DNA of 41,642 nt from a virus. The DNA lies in IMG/VR virus record IMGVR_UViG_3300040770_000030, positions 1 through 41,642 of that record, one strand, 5' to 3'. Positions within the stretch are counted from its first letter, which is position 1. Every line of letters starts with the position of its first letter. Position numbers and translations under genes: made by a program. The notes under the pieces were generated by a model. The model made no database searches. It had not been told where the DNA came from and saw only the letters and a program-made list of their open reading frames with translations. Positions 29,486-38,591 of this stretch are shown in pieces.

Positions 29486-31942
29486 CTAGCAGAAGAAGAA
29501 CTCAGAGGTCCTAACACCAGATAGGTCCAGGGAGCCCATGATAGGAGCCTCTCCCGGTACACCAACGTCGAACAGAAAGCTAGACATGATATGCCTATCC
29601 GAGTAAAGAGCAATGAACTTCTCCCGGAGACTCTTGTGTAGTTCATCAACGTCACAGGGGTGTGTACCGAAGCTATCATGGATACCTACCATGGACAGGC
29701 CCTTGGACTCCATATCAAGCGCTGTGAAGGTAAGGTGAGCTGCGTCGAGGGAGTGCACGAAGTTAGGTGCAATAGCATTCTGCATCTGTAGTGGTCTGAT
29801 ACCGTCGGTGGGTTCGTGCACTAGCATGGTACGTACACCGCATGAGCGAAGCTCTACACGAACTTCGTCAAAGGCTTGGTAATCATGCTGTACTAGGAAC
29901 CCTGTTGGTGTCTTCCACTCCATGCGCCGGCCCTTGGGTACACGCTTAGCTACATTGCGTAGCCAGTGCATACCGTACTCAGCCGCCGGTACAGTACTGC
30001 CAATCCCCTGGAACAACTTACGCGCTAGGTAGATGCAGCATGTGAAGGCAGTAACTCCCACGGGGAATGTGCCGCCATCGTCCTCTACAGTCTTTAGCAC
30101 GAACTGGGCCGTACCTCGGAGCGTAGCACCATACACATAGGTCATAACGGGCTTTTTCGCCATGTTACGACTGACCCCGTACTCTAACCAGAAGGTAGCC
30201 ATTAGCTGTACCTCTAGGTCTGTACTCTTCAAGTCGCAGCGTATAGCCTTTAGTGCGTTGTTGCCCACCTCCCCATAGATGTCGTTCTTAGGCCCTACGA
30301 ATGAATCATCGTACAGGTTGACGAACTTCCCGCCAACTGGGTCACGCAGCATCGCTGAGAAGTGCTGGATTCCAGAGCACGTAGCGTCCATGTGCACGGG
30401 TACGCCTGTCTCGTACTCCCACGGGTTCGGGCTACGCAGGGCCTCCCTAAGCTCCCACGCGGCAGTGAACATACACCAGGGTGAGTCGTCCCCGAACACG
30501 TCAGGGTGGTCCTCTGGGGCGTCCAGCGCGCTCTCAATACGGGGCCACTGTGCCTCTGTCCACGCGGCTCGGTCAGCAAAGCGTGCCTTGTCGTACCCGA
30601 AGTTGGACGCAACGGCAACCTTCAACCAGAACAGACCACGCTGGCCAAGTGGCTTCTTCGTGTGCATGTGCAGCACGGCTTTGGCTAGGTCAGTGCCCTG
30701 GGGGTTCGGGCTGCCTCGGTAGTAGTAGCGGTTGCGGGTGTCCATGAACACTGGGAACCAAGTAGGCTCACCCGGCGCACAGACCGCGCTATGCCGGACG
30801 AACCCGCTTATCTCCTGGGTGCGGCTGCGCCACTCGCGGATGTCGTCGTAAGCCTCAGCGGCCTTACGCTTCCACACGGTCAGTAGCTCCTGCTGCTCTG
30901 GGGTAGCCTCGGATACCTTGAACTCTTCGCCTAGGGGGAACACGGGGATTGCTGGTGGGTTCTTGTTCGGGACTCCGAGTACGCCGCCACCCGCCATCCA
31001 TACCTTGCGGATAGCATCGAATGTTGGCTGGTGCACGGTATGCGCAATGCTTTGCAGAAAGTTAGCACACCCGAATACGTGCGGCATGTTCTCTGCTGTA
31101 AAGGCACTGCGAAGGCGCTCTCTCTCCGCCTTGCGGATACGGCGTAGGCTCATAAGTGGCATGTTGAACTTACGCCGTGGGCTGTAGTACCCACCGTCAT
31201 TTAGGTTAGTCCACGGCTCGGGTGGGCACTGCATACCACGGGTGCCGGGGTCTACGAAGTGGCGCACATCGTTCAGCCCGTAACCCGACAAGAACTCCCA
31301 CACTTCATCCACTAGCTCGTATATAAGGAGGCGTCCCTTGCTACCCCACGTCCGGGTTTGCTTGACCATACCAGCCTGTATGCAGGCGTCGATCCCGAAC
31401 TTACCGACCTGCATAATCTCGGACTCGCTCAGGCGGGACTCTACACCCTCCTTCATAACCTGCTTGTACGCATTCATGTACACACCGCGAAGGTGGTCCA
31501 TGTCTGTAGTCTTACGATCCTTGATCTGCTCATGTATCCGCTGCATGTACATTGGGTTGACCTTCTCAGCCTCCCGAATGCGGACCTCTAGTTCGATAGC
31601 ACGGCCTAGCTGACCGGCCAACGACTGCAATGTGACGGGCTTGTTTGCGTAGCGCATGCTAAGGGCACGGACGCACACCCGTATGCTAAGTGCTGTAACT
31701 ACCTCCAGGGGTATTGCTTTGATCCAAGAGCGGACACGACCACCAACGCCGCGTGCTTTGCTTTCCTGCACAGCGGCTAAGGATAGGCTCACCTCGGAGT
31801 ACGCGCTAGCCATAAAGCGCTGAGCACGCGGGAGTGTGATGTCACCTTCAAGAGCATCCTTCCGTAGTTGCTCCAACTTGGCGGCTGCTGCGGCTGTGTC
31901 CGACTCTACTTCGTATTGGTACTGCTCTTGAGGTGACAGCAT
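29486..31942 (-). CDS. Single-subunit DNA-dependent RNA polymerase
   Basis: This 818-residue phage RNA polymerase of the T7 family transcribes the phage middle and late genes. Motif A is HMDATCSGIQHFSAMLRD (about residue 517, T7 D537), motif B is SRNMAKKPVMTYVYG (about 590-604, T7 K631/Y639) and motif C is GIHDSFGTH (about 750, T7 D812). It ends EFFFC where T7 has FAFA. It lies right before the structural genes, as in phiKMV. It starts 3 nt after the preceding stop. Confidence 0.97.
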   Translation of the reverse strand: MLSPQEQYQYEVESDTAAAAAKLEQLRKDALEGDITLPRAQRFMASAYSEVSLSLAAVQESKARGVGGRVRSWIKAIPLEVVTALSIRVCVRALSMRYANKPVTLQSLAGQLGRAIELEVRIREAEKVNPMYMQRIHEQIKDRKTTDMDHLRGVYMNAYKQVMKEGVESRLSESEIMQVGKFGIDACIQAGMVKQTRTWGSKGRLLIYELVDEVWEFLSGYGLNDVRHFVDPGTRGMQCPPEPWTNLNDGGYYSPRRKFNMPLMSLRRIRKAERERLRSAFTAENMPHVFGCANFLQSIAHTVHQPTFDAIRKVWMAGGGVLGVPNKNPPAIPVFPLGEEFKVSEATPEQQELLTVWKRKAAEAYDDIREWRSRTQEISGFVRHSAVCAPGEPTWFPVFMDTRNRYYYRGSPNPQGTDLAKAVLHMHTKKPLGQRGLFWLKVAVASNFGYDKARFADRAAWTEAQWPRIESALDAPEDHPDVFGDDSPWCMFTAAWELREALRSPNPWEYETGVPVHMDATCSGIQHFSAMLRDPVGGKFVNLYDDSFVGPKNDIYGEVGNNALKAIRCDLKSTDLEVQLMATFWLEYGVSRNMAKKPVMTYVYGATLRGTAQFVLKTVEDDGGTFPVGVTAFTCCIYLARKLFQGIGSTVPAAEYGMHWLRNVAKRVPKGRRMEWKTPTGFLVQHDYQAFDEVRVELRSCGVRTMLVHEPTDGIRPLQMQNAIAPNFVHSLDAAHLTFTALDMESKGLSMVGIHDSFGTHPCDVDELHKSLREKFIALYSDRHIMSSFLFDVGVPGEAPIMGSLDLSGVRTSEFFFC

Positions 31943-31945
31943 AAC

Positions 31946-32149
31946 TTAGAGTACTACCCCGTATGTGGCTACGATGTCTGCAATAAGGTCTTCCGATAGG
32001 TCGACCAGAGTGTGACTTTCCTTTGCTGCGGACTTGTACTCTGCTAGCACAGTACGAGCACGGTCAATGTTGCCGGTCTCCATACAAGCCAACAACTCAC
32101 GGCGTACGTGCGTATGCACAGACTGGCTAGGTGTTAGTTGACGATTCAT
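31946..32149 (-). CDS. Hypothetical protein, 67 aa
   Basis: MNRQLTPSQSVHTHVRRELL... is a small helical protein with a TPR-like look in GNIDRARTVLAEYKSAA. No function is known. It is coupled to the upstream gene by a 4-bp overlap and precedes the RNA polymerase gene, which could make it a co-expressed regulator, but nothing shows this directly. Confidence 0.75.
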   Translation of the reverse strand: MNRQLTPSQSVHTHVRRELLACMETGNIDRARTVLAEYKSAAKESHTLVDLSEDLIADIVATYGVVL

Positions 32150-32610
32150 TTGGTATCCTTATCTAGTTCGAGTAGGAACAGGGAGTTGGTGGCTACATGG
32201 GCCAAGTGGGGTAGGCCCGACTCTGGGTCCAGTAATTCACCAGCCTCGTATGCTGCGAGGTGTCGGTACATAGCATCGCGGTAGCGCTCTTGCCCGGACT
32301 CTACCTGCCGCCAAGAGTCCGCCTCGTATTTCCGCGCCCCGAATGTAAGGACGGCCACTACCGTACTCAGGGCGTACGCCATGCCGTGCATCATTAGAGT
32401 CCAGCGGGGCTTGTCACCGTCAAACTTCAAGCCGCCCCCACGACTGGCGGGGGTTGCTGGGGGTGTTACTGGGGCACTACTCGGGGGTTTCTTCATACCG
32501 TTACCTAGGTTTGGCGGTTCGATAAACCGCTCCATGCCAATGTGGAACTTACACGTGCTTGCCATTGGCGCACAGCTCTCACCGCAGCCGGGTAGGCCAC
32601 AGACACTCAT
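32146..32610 (-). CDS. dATP/dGTP diphosphohydrolase-like protein with N-terminal Cys knuckle
   Basis: This 154-residue protein has two parts. The N terminus is Cys-rich (C4, C9, C13, C20, H23), probably a zinc knuckle, followed by a Pro/Ser linker. Residues about 60-150 match a phage family (GGLKFDGDKPRWTLM...FGARKYEADSWR...YRDAMYRHLAAYEAGE) annotated as dATP/dGTP diphosphohydrolase-like or DUF5664, with MazG-like helical features (E, D and H residues on helices). It may trim the nucleotide pool. The ATG overlaps the phosphoesterase stop. Confidence 0.75.
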   Translation of the reverse strand: MSVCGLPGCGESCAPMASTCKFHIGMERFIEPPNLGNGMKKPPSSAPVTPPATPASRGGGLKFDGDKPRWTLMMHGMAYALSTVVAVLTFGARKYEADSWRQVESGQERYRDAMYRHLAAYEAGELLDPESGLPHLAHVATNSLFLLELDKDTK

Positions 32611-33599
32611 AGCTCACCAATCCAGCGGCCTTCGGTATCCAGCACCATAGGGATAAGCATAGGCCGACCCCGCAGGATAATGCTGCAACCGAGTACCGGC
32701 TTACGTAGGGTATGCTTGCCATAGGCAAAGGCTAGGCTGTCCTTGTCAATCAGGCACCCACCGTATGCGCCCCAGTATAGGCAAGCGCTGCTGGCGCTGT
32801 ACTCTACGCTGTAGTTACCGTGGTTGTGCCCGACCATCAGGTTGCACTGGTTGTGCGCTGCATCGACCAGCACTGACCCCGAGGCTTGGTGCTTGAACAG
32901 CACATCACCCATCGGGGTACGCACACGCCAGCTCTCTGCCCAGACCCAGCCTTCACCGTCGCCGTTTGGAAACAGGATGTCGCGGTAGGTCTTGAGGTAC
33001 TGCACAGGGATACCGTGCGCCTTGGCCTTGCGGTAGTGCATGCTGCCGTGGTTTGAGTCGCACAACAACTGGTTCGGGAACACAGCAGCCAGTGCCGACA
33101 GGAACAGCTTGGCTTTCTCAAGCTCAGCACCCGCGCTGTCTAGGTTGGGGTCGCTGTCGTGGAAGCTCATAGCGTGCTTGTCTGTCTCGTCGCCGGCGTT
33201 GATAATCAGGTCCGGCTTGAACGCCTCGGCCACGGCCTTAACGAAGGCGATTGTATCTTTGTGGTGGTACGGGGCGTGCTGGTCCGGGATGTGCAGGATG
33301 CACTCGTACACGCGGTTGGGATCGAAGCTGCCGTGGTAGGTTGGCAGACCTTGGGGCACTGGGTCGGGAGCACGGAGTACGCGGGCCTGCTTTAGCTGGC
33401 GGTCGGTCTTGGCCATGTTGCCGCCGTTGTCGGCGAATAGCTTACGCCAGTACTTCACGTTCTGGCGGGATACGAACACCTTAGTGTGCTCTGGCAGTAT
33501 CCAGTTGTACCCAGCAGCAGCGGCTACGTTGCATTCTTCTGCTGCGAGTACTTCGCGGTGCTGTTCAAGGGTGAACAGCCGCATCAAAGAACCTCTCAT
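32607..33599 (-). CDS. Calcineurin-like metallophosphoesterase
   Basis: This 330-residue protein shows all the metal-binding motifs of the family in order: HIPDQHAPYHH (D and H, about residue 104), INAGDETD (about 137), CDSNHGSMHY (about 180) and VGHNHGN (about 257). The first 90 residues (LFTLEQHREVLAAEECNVAA..., SRQNVKYWRKLFADNG) look like a helix-turn-helix or DNA-binding module. The same gene is found between endonuclease VII and RNA polymerase in phiKMV-like phages. Its substrate is unknown. AGGAAGGAC precedes the ATG. Confidence 0.88.
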   Translation of the reverse strand: MRGSLMRLFTLEQHREVLAAEECNVAAAAGYNWILPEHTKVFVSRQNVKYWRKLFADNGGNMAKTDRQLKQARVLRAPDPVPQGLPTYHGSFDPNRVYECILHIPDQHAPYHHKDTIAFVKAVAEAFKPDLIINAGDETDKHAMSFHDSDPNLDSAGAELEKAKLFLSALAAVFPNQLLCDSNHGSMHYRKAKAHGIPVQYLKTYRDILFPNGDGEGWVWAESWRVRTPMGDVLFKHQASGSVLVDAAHNQCNLMVGHNHGNYSVEYSASSACLYWGAYGGCLIDKDSLAFAYGKHTLRKPVLGCSIILRGRPMLIPMVLDTEGRWIGEL

Positions 33600-33775
33600 T
33601 GTCCTTCCTCTTTGTACTTAATGATGGCGTCTACAGTGGCTTGGTCCAGCACTACCATGTCAGGATCACCATTCGGCTGGTTGCTGTCCTGCACTACGAT
33701 GATGTCACCGTCAGTGTCAACACAGATATGCGTTTTGTACTCACCAACCATACCTTCAAACAGATCAACTCGCAT
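33596..33775 (-). CDS. Hypothetical acidic protein, 59 aa
   Basis: MRVDLFEGMVGEYKTHICVD continues TDGDIIVVQDSNQPNGDPDM and ends AIIKYKEEGQ. It looks like a small acidic beta-hairpin plus helix; no family is recognised. It overlaps endonuclease VII by 11 bp and the phosphoesterase by 4 bp, so it is clearly embedded in the replication operon. Confidence 0.72.
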   Translation of the reverse strand: MRVDLFEGMVGEYKTHICVDTDGDIIVVQDSNQPNGDPDMVVLDQATVDAIIKYKEEGQ

Positions 33776-34175
33776 TCTTAACCCTCACTCTGGCTCGGCT
33801 CTCGGCTGCTCGCTTACGCGCCTTTAATTTATCGGCTTGTGCTTTCTCTTCGGGGGACTTGTGGCTGTGGTAGACCATGCCTGTACCCGAAGTCTTCCAG
33901 TAGTGCAGGAGGCGCTCAGTGTACGCAATGATAGCGTCGTACGTGTTCACCTTAGTACCCCAACGGCCAATGGCATTCGCTGCCTTGCCTTCTGCCGCGT
34001 TACAGCTACGGTGCAGGATGCCGCGAATCTCCCCGGTGTCGTGGTTGTGGTCCACCACACCCTCACCCTTGAGCGTCAAGTCTACCGGCAGTACGCACAG
34101 TGGGCACAGCCCGCCTTGCTCCGCCAGTAGCTTCTTACGATACACCGGCATGCTTGTTCTAGCTAGCTTACGCAT
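33765..34175 (-). CDS. Recombination endonuclease VII
   Basis: This 136-residue protein has the endonuclease VII (His-Me finger) motif: CPLC (C24, C27), then VVDHNHDTGEIRGILHRSCN with the catalytic His-Asn-His core (residues 42-46) and a further Cys (C58), and AEGKAANAIG. It resolves branched DNA such as Holliday junctions before packaging. The start overlaps the exonuclease gene; ATG at 34175 is chosen, although a GTG at 34190 is open. Confidence 0.9.
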   Translation of the reverse strand: MRKLARTSMPVYRKKLLAEQGGLCPLCVLPVDLTLKGEGVVDHNHDTGEIRGILHRSCNAAEGKAANAIGRWGTKVNTYDAIIAYTERLLHYWKTSGTGMVYHSHKSPEEKAQADKLKARKRAAESRARVRVKNAS

Positions 34176-35080
34176 CCTGTGCCCATCCACTCACGCAAAC
34201 TACAGTCTTCGACGAAGGCAGCGTTTGCTTGGCTAAGGTTGAACGACTTGATGTAGTCATACACGTGATCCCTCGGGTGTTGTAGTAGGTGCAGCAGGAA
34301 GCCCTCTGCTAACACGTTCTGGTCTATCTCGCGGTACGCATCCACAACTAGGTTAGCGGCAACGTCCCGGCAGCGCACTGTAGCTAGGGCCTCTAGTCCA
34401 CCACGATCACCACACAGCTTACCGTGTAGCCTGAGCACTCCCTTGATATTGTCGGCACCATCCCCGGCTAGCATCTGCCACCAGAAGAAGATAGGCCCAC
34501 GGCCAATCACCTTTAGGATTCCCGATGGGGTGAAGGTCTCCTGCAACCAGCCGTGCGGCTCAGCCCCTTGTATCTGTCCGAGCTTCTGCTCGTAATACAA
34601 GTACGGGGTGCATCGCAAGTCCTTATCATCAGACCACACTACGCCGCCGTCTTTGAGTTGGTGCGCCTGAATAATCATGGCGTCGTCCGCCTCGATCTTG
34701 TAGTGCATCTCGACCTCGAACTCCGGTAGCCAGTTCGTGCGGTCGGTCATAGCGTCACGCAGTAGCTCCAGCAGGGGCGGTTTGCTCTTATCCTTGCGCT
34801 GGCCTTGGTACGGCTTGGCAGCAAGCACATGCCCCCTGCCGTTCTTGTGTGAGGTTCGGTGCGTTAAGTGTACAGTAGCAGAGCTACAGCCGGTCATCAT
34901 CAACTCGGTTAGCACTGCTGACTGGTAGCGGCGCACCGCCGTATCCAACCGTTTCGAGGTAGCCGCAGCGCGGTACGCTGGACCATCCCCGTCTAGGATC
35001 AGAACACGCCCCGCCTTAATGCGGGACATATCCTGTTGGGCGGCCTTGACCTTGGACAGATCAAGACCCCGGATCGTCAT
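34163..35080 (-). CDS. 5'-3' exonuclease (FEN-like)
   Basis: This 305-residue protein of the T7 gp6/phiKMV exonuclease type has the acidic metal-binding motifs of the FEN family in order: VLILDGDGPAYRAA, KPYQGQRKDK, YKIEADDAMI, VVWSDDKDLR and MLAGDGADNIKGV. It removes RNA primers and degrades host DNA to supply nucleotides. The ATG at 35080 is chosen; a GTG at 35086 overlaps the upstream stop and is also possible. Confidence 0.92.
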   Translation of the reverse strand: MTIRGLDLSKVKAAQQDMSRIKAGRVLILDGDGPAYRAAATSKRLDTAVRRYQSAVLTELMMTGCSSATVHLTHRTSHKNGRGHVLAAKPYQGQRKDKSKPPLLELLRDAMTDRTNWLPEFEVEMHYKIEADDAMIIQAHQLKDGGVVWSDDKDLRCTPYLYYEQKLGQIQGAEPHGWLQETFTPSGILKVIGRGPIFFWWQMLAGDGADNIKGVLRLHGKLCGDRGGLEALATVRCRDVAANLVVDAYREIDQNVLAEGFLLHLLQHPRDHVYDYIKSFNLSQANAAFVEDCSLREWMGTGCVS

Positions 35081-35082
35081 TG

Positions 35083-35307
35083 TCACTTAGCGTACAGGCC
35101 GACACGGGCGATGCTGGTGTGCGGGTACAGGTACATCGTACCATCATCCAGATGCACCTTGAGGTAGGCCATATCTGTACTCACCACTCCCCGTGCGTTA
35201 GTGAACTCAGGGCCTTCAAAGTCAGCCGGTGTCTCAACGCCGCGTTTTAGGCGCATTGTCACAGCTTGCTCACGGTTGTACGGGTTGAGTGTAATCTTAA
35301 CTCGCAT
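35083..35307 (-). CDS. Hypothetical protein, 74 aa
   Basis: MRVKITLNPYNREQAVTMRL... is a small beta-rich protein (VSTDMAYLKVHLDDGTMYLY) of unknown function. It sits between the putative ssDNA-binding protein and the exonuclease genes with 3-nt or shorter gaps, so it is probably a replication-associated accessory protein. Confidence 0.78.
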   Translation of the reverse strand: MRVKITLNPYNREQAVTMRLKRGVETPADFEGPEFTNARGVVSTDMAYLKVHLDDGTMYLYPHTSIARVGLYAK

Positions 35308-35310
35308 GGC

Positions 35311-36117
35311 TTAGTCCTCGTCTGGGTTTGGCATGGACATAGCAGATGGTGTGCCGCCGTCGAACGGCACGTCATCCGCCGGGGCTGCGGCCATATCAGG
35401 TTGGGCATTGTCTTCTGGCGCGGGGGCCTGCTCTTCCTTGGCTTTCTTGTCGTACGTGGTGGGCAGGCCCTCTTCCAGCAGCATGGACTCCAAGTCGGAG
35501 CCGACGAAGTTCAGCGCGTCTAAGCAGCGGTTCTTATGGAAGTCACGCAGTACAGTCCAGTTCTCCTTGGTGGGGTAATCCCACAGCAAACATACCAGCA
35601 GCTCTTCATCTAGTACCGGGCACTCGTACGGCTTCTTGGTGCGCAGGTCGATGGGCGGTAGGAAGCCAGCCTTCTTGATACCAGACTTGGTTTCCTTCTT
35701 ACCCACACCGCCCTTGAACTGCTCAATCTCTACCATGATTGGCCGACCAAGCAAGTCGATCCAGGCAGTGCTCTGGTTGTCCCAGTTGAGGGACTTAAAC
35801 ACCTTCACGGCGTTCGCCTTCTCGTTGGTGCTCTCCGAGAACGGGTACAGCTCTACTACGTACGGGGTGCCATCCTCGTTGCAGTAGCCTTCGTCGTACA
35901 GGGCGAACATCAGGGACAGCTCGGGGGCTGGGTTCTTAGGCTGGCCATCGTAGGACTGCGGCTGGTTACCGTACTGAACTAAGCCGACGATGTGCGCCAG
36001 GGTATGACCTGCCGGCAGTAGCCGTGCCTTACCACCACCCTTGGTGGTCTCGGTCATGTTTGTTTGGGTTGCTTTAGCCTGCTCGCGCAGTGCTGCCAGT
36101 TGTGCTAACGTAATCAT
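35311..36117 (-). CDS. Putative ssDNA-binding protein
   Basis: This 268-residue protein lies directly after the DNA polymerase gene. The N-terminal two thirds contain an OB-fold-like beta-rich region (LPAGHTLAHIVGLVQYGNQP, PELSLMFALYDEGYC, PIMVEIEQFKG). The C-terminal 50 residues are disordered and acidic, ending DVPFDGG...NPDED, the kind of tail used by phage SSBs such as T7 gp2.5 to recruit polymerase and helicase. Position and tail are the main evidence. It overlaps the polymerase gene by 4 bp. Confidence 0.75.
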   Translation of the reverse strand: MITLAQLAALREQAKATQTNMTETTKGGGKARLLPAGHTLAHIVGLVQYGNQPQSYDGQPKNPAPELSLMFALYDEGYCNEDGTPYVVELYPFSESTNEKANAVKVFKSLNWDNQSTAWIDLLGRPIMVEIEQFKGGVGKKETKSGIKKAGFLPPIDLRTKKPYECPVLDEELLVCLLWDYPTKENWTVLRDFHKNRCLDALNFVGSDLESMLLEEGLPTTYDKKAKEEQAPAPEDNAQPDMAAAPADDVPFDGGTPSAMSMPNPDED

Positions 36118-38591
36118 TGTGCTTTCTCCGCTAATTCAATTAGGTGTTTCTGTAGCTTGGTTGTAGCCGACTCCCGAATAGAGCCGTCTTCGTTCGTTGT
36201 ATCTACGCCGTCTAGTACTCCCGGATGCCAGTGAATTTTCTGAAACATGCTAGCACCAAACTCAACTGCGGCTGGGAATGGTACGTCCAATGGGTAGCCG
36301 TACTTCTCGCTAAAGTACTCGGGTAGCGACTCCATGACCCGCTTTACAATAGCAGCCACTTCGTCCAGTACTGAGCGATGTACGTCCAAGTATATAGCAT
36401 CGTGCACAGTGTTGATGATGTACACCAACTGCACACCGTCGCGACGGAAGAAGTCCCGGTCTAACAATGCCCGGAATACCTTACCGCAGATACCCTGCAC
36501 GAAGAACCCAGACTCACCCTGGATTGGGTAGTTCCGAATCTGCGTAGGCTTGAACTCCATGATGCTGGTCTTCTTGCCCTCATGCCAGATGTTCTTAGGC
36601 CACTGCCGGAACTCGTACGTTGTACCGCCCCAACTCTGCCAGGTCCCTGTACCGTAGCTGCGGAATACCCCGTCGATTTCCTCGCGGTGCCGCTTCACGT
36701 TCTTGTTCACCTCTGGTGTGATGCTCTCGTCGTAGAACGACTCCACCTCGGGGAACAGCGCCTTCTCCGTATCGATGAATGCCTGAGCCTCCGCCACTGT
36801 ACAGCCGGTAGCGAACGCAATACCGTGCGCCGTTGCCCCGTACTGGTACGCAAACGCCTTGGGCTTTATGTCAGTCCGCATGCGGTTGTAAGCTGGGTGC
36901 TCCGGGTGGTTCTCGTCCTTGCACTTCTTGAGCACAGACTCGTAAGACTCTCCAAGCTGCTGCGATAGGCGCATGCAGTGCATGTCGATGTTGTCTAGCA
37001 GGGCCTTAATCAAGTTCGTGTCACGGCTGAACGCAGCCAGTGTCACTACCTCTAGTGCTGAGTAGTCCGCTTCCAGTATTACGCCATCTGCACCGAACCG
37101 GCTGGTAAACATCTTCTTAACTTCTGACGTGTCGCCACGTGGGATGTTCTGAAAGTTCGGCTTGTTCGAAGATAGGCGTGTTGTCACCGTGCTGGTCATG
37201 TTCAACGTGTGGTGCACATAGTCCAGCTCATTCAAGTACTGTAGCATACCCGACTGCTTAACTACGTTGCCGTCCTCGTCGTACTTCTCACGTAGGTAGT
37301 ACGTGCCCATGTCCTTGTCGAGCTTAGCGAACATAGCCAGAGCAAGCACAACTGCACGGGCATCCTCGCTAATCTCCCGGCGTAGCTTGAGCACATCAAG
37401 GGCATCCTTGGATGTACTGTAAACTGGGGTCTCGTCGCTAAGGAAGCGCTTACCCGTAAACTCCTTCTCGAACTGCTCGCGGATGTCGGCGTCCAGGGAT
37501 GCCAGTGGTACTAGCCCCTCGCACTGGTGGTACAGGTCGAACCACTTTAGCTTGACCTCTGTAGTATCCTCGCGGTACACCTTTACGGTGCCCTTGTTCT
37601 TGCCGCTGGTGTAGCAACTCAGCGCGCCGTGCTCAAACTCCAGGTCGCACCGCTGCTCTGCTGTCAGGTCGTCGTACGCAGCAACAGAAACACGGGTGCC
37701 GGGTGTGGTCTTAGTCTTACCGTGGTAGTAGAAGTCCTGCTTCACGTACTGCTCTGGGGACTCGCCGTCGAAGCTGTACGGACGCTGCGCTCGGTACTTG
37801 AGTGGTCCACCGTACAACCAAGCGCTCATGTGGAACGCAGAGGACTCCTTGAACTCGGCGTCAGCCGGGAATGAAGTGCGGTGCTTGCCGAACTGCTCAC
37901 GCAGGCTTGCGATCTGTTCCTCGCCGGCCCGCAGTTGCGCCATGGCCAGGTCGCGGTATACGTACAGCCCAGAGTCCATCGCAGAGGCACAGAACAGCAT
38001 GCCTTCCATGCGGTCCATCGCCATCTTCCACATACCACGGTCTAGCAGTTGCTTGAACTCCCCGTAGAATACGCGGCGGGTGTTCTCGATGTCACCACGT
38101 GGGCCGATCAGGTACTCAGCCAGCAGCTCCGAGTCGATCTGACTTGTGCGGTAGCCCTGTTCCCACAGAACCTTGATGCCGTCGATCTTACGTGTGCCGC
38201 CGTACAGTGGGGCAATCTCGTCAAGCGCTGGGTAAGTGTCCTGCTGGTTGCTCAGGAGGTAATGCCCGTACGCTGTGCAGTAGAACTTACCGCCACGCTT
38301 TAGGAACTTCTCTACCTCGTCGCGGCACTGCACCAGCATCCAGTCCAGCTCGAACGGGGCGTTGTGCGCCACTACTAACCAGACATCATCCGGGATGTGC
38401 AGCCAGCCGACAGCCTCTTCCTTACTCTGGTAGTGCGTGAGCACTCTCTCACCGGACATTGGGGTCTCGTCAACCGCCACGCCCAGCATAACTACGTAGT
38501 TATCGGGGTGGCGAGGCGAGGCGATAGCACCGTAGTACGGGTGGTTCTCTACCTCCAAGTCGATGTGCATAATCTTGTTAGGCTTCGTCAT
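36114..38591 (-). CDS. DNA polymerase (family A) with 3'-5' exonuclease
   Basis: This 825-residue replicative polymerase has the exonuclease motifs HIDLEVE (D11, E13) and AHNAPFELDW (about 75). Polymerase motif A is LEADYSALEVVTLA (about 505), motif B RTDIKPKAFAYQYGAT (about 569-585) and motif C NTVHDAIYLDVH (about 726), where the residue after the catalytic Asp is Ala rather than the Glu of T7. No thioredoxin-binding loop is obvious. The ATG overlaps the ligase stop. Confidence 0.96.
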   Translation of the reverse strand: MTKPNKIMHIDLEVENHPYYGAIASPRHPDNYVVMLGVAVDETPMSGERVLTHYQSKEEAVGWLHIPDDVWLVVAHNAPFELDWMLVQCRDEVEKFLKRGGKFYCTAYGHYLLSNQQDTYPALDEIAPLYGGTRKIDGIKVLWEQGYRTSQIDSELLAEYLIGPRGDIENTRRVFYGEFKQLLDRGMWKMAMDRMEGMLFCASAMDSGLYVYRDLAMAQLRAGEEQIASLREQFGKHRTSFPADAEFKESSAFHMSAWLYGGPLKYRAQRPYSFDGESPEQYVKQDFYYHGKTKTTPGTRVSVAAYDDLTAEQRCDLEFEHGALSCYTSGKNKGTVKVYREDTTEVKLKWFDLYHQCEGLVPLASLDADIREQFEKEFTGKRFLSDETPVYSTSKDALDVLKLRREISEDARAVVLALAMFAKLDKDMGTYYLREKYDEDGNVVKQSGMLQYLNELDYVHHTLNMTSTVTTRLSSNKPNFQNIPRGDTSEVKKMFTSRFGADGVILEADYSALEVVTLAAFSRDTNLIKALLDNIDMHCMRLSQQLGESYESVLKKCKDENHPEHPAYNRMRTDIKPKAFAYQYGATAHGIAFATGCTVAEAQAFIDTEKALFPEVESFYDESITPEVNKNVKRHREEIDGVFRSYGTGTWQSWGGTTYEFRQWPKNIWHEGKKTSIMEFKPTQIRNYPIQGESGFFVQGICGKVFRALLDRDFFRRDGVQLVYIINTVHDAIYLDVHRSVLDEVAAIVKRVMESLPEYFSEKYGYPLDVPFPAAVEFGASMFQKIHWHPGVLDGVDTTNEDGSIRESATTKLQKHLIELAEKAQ

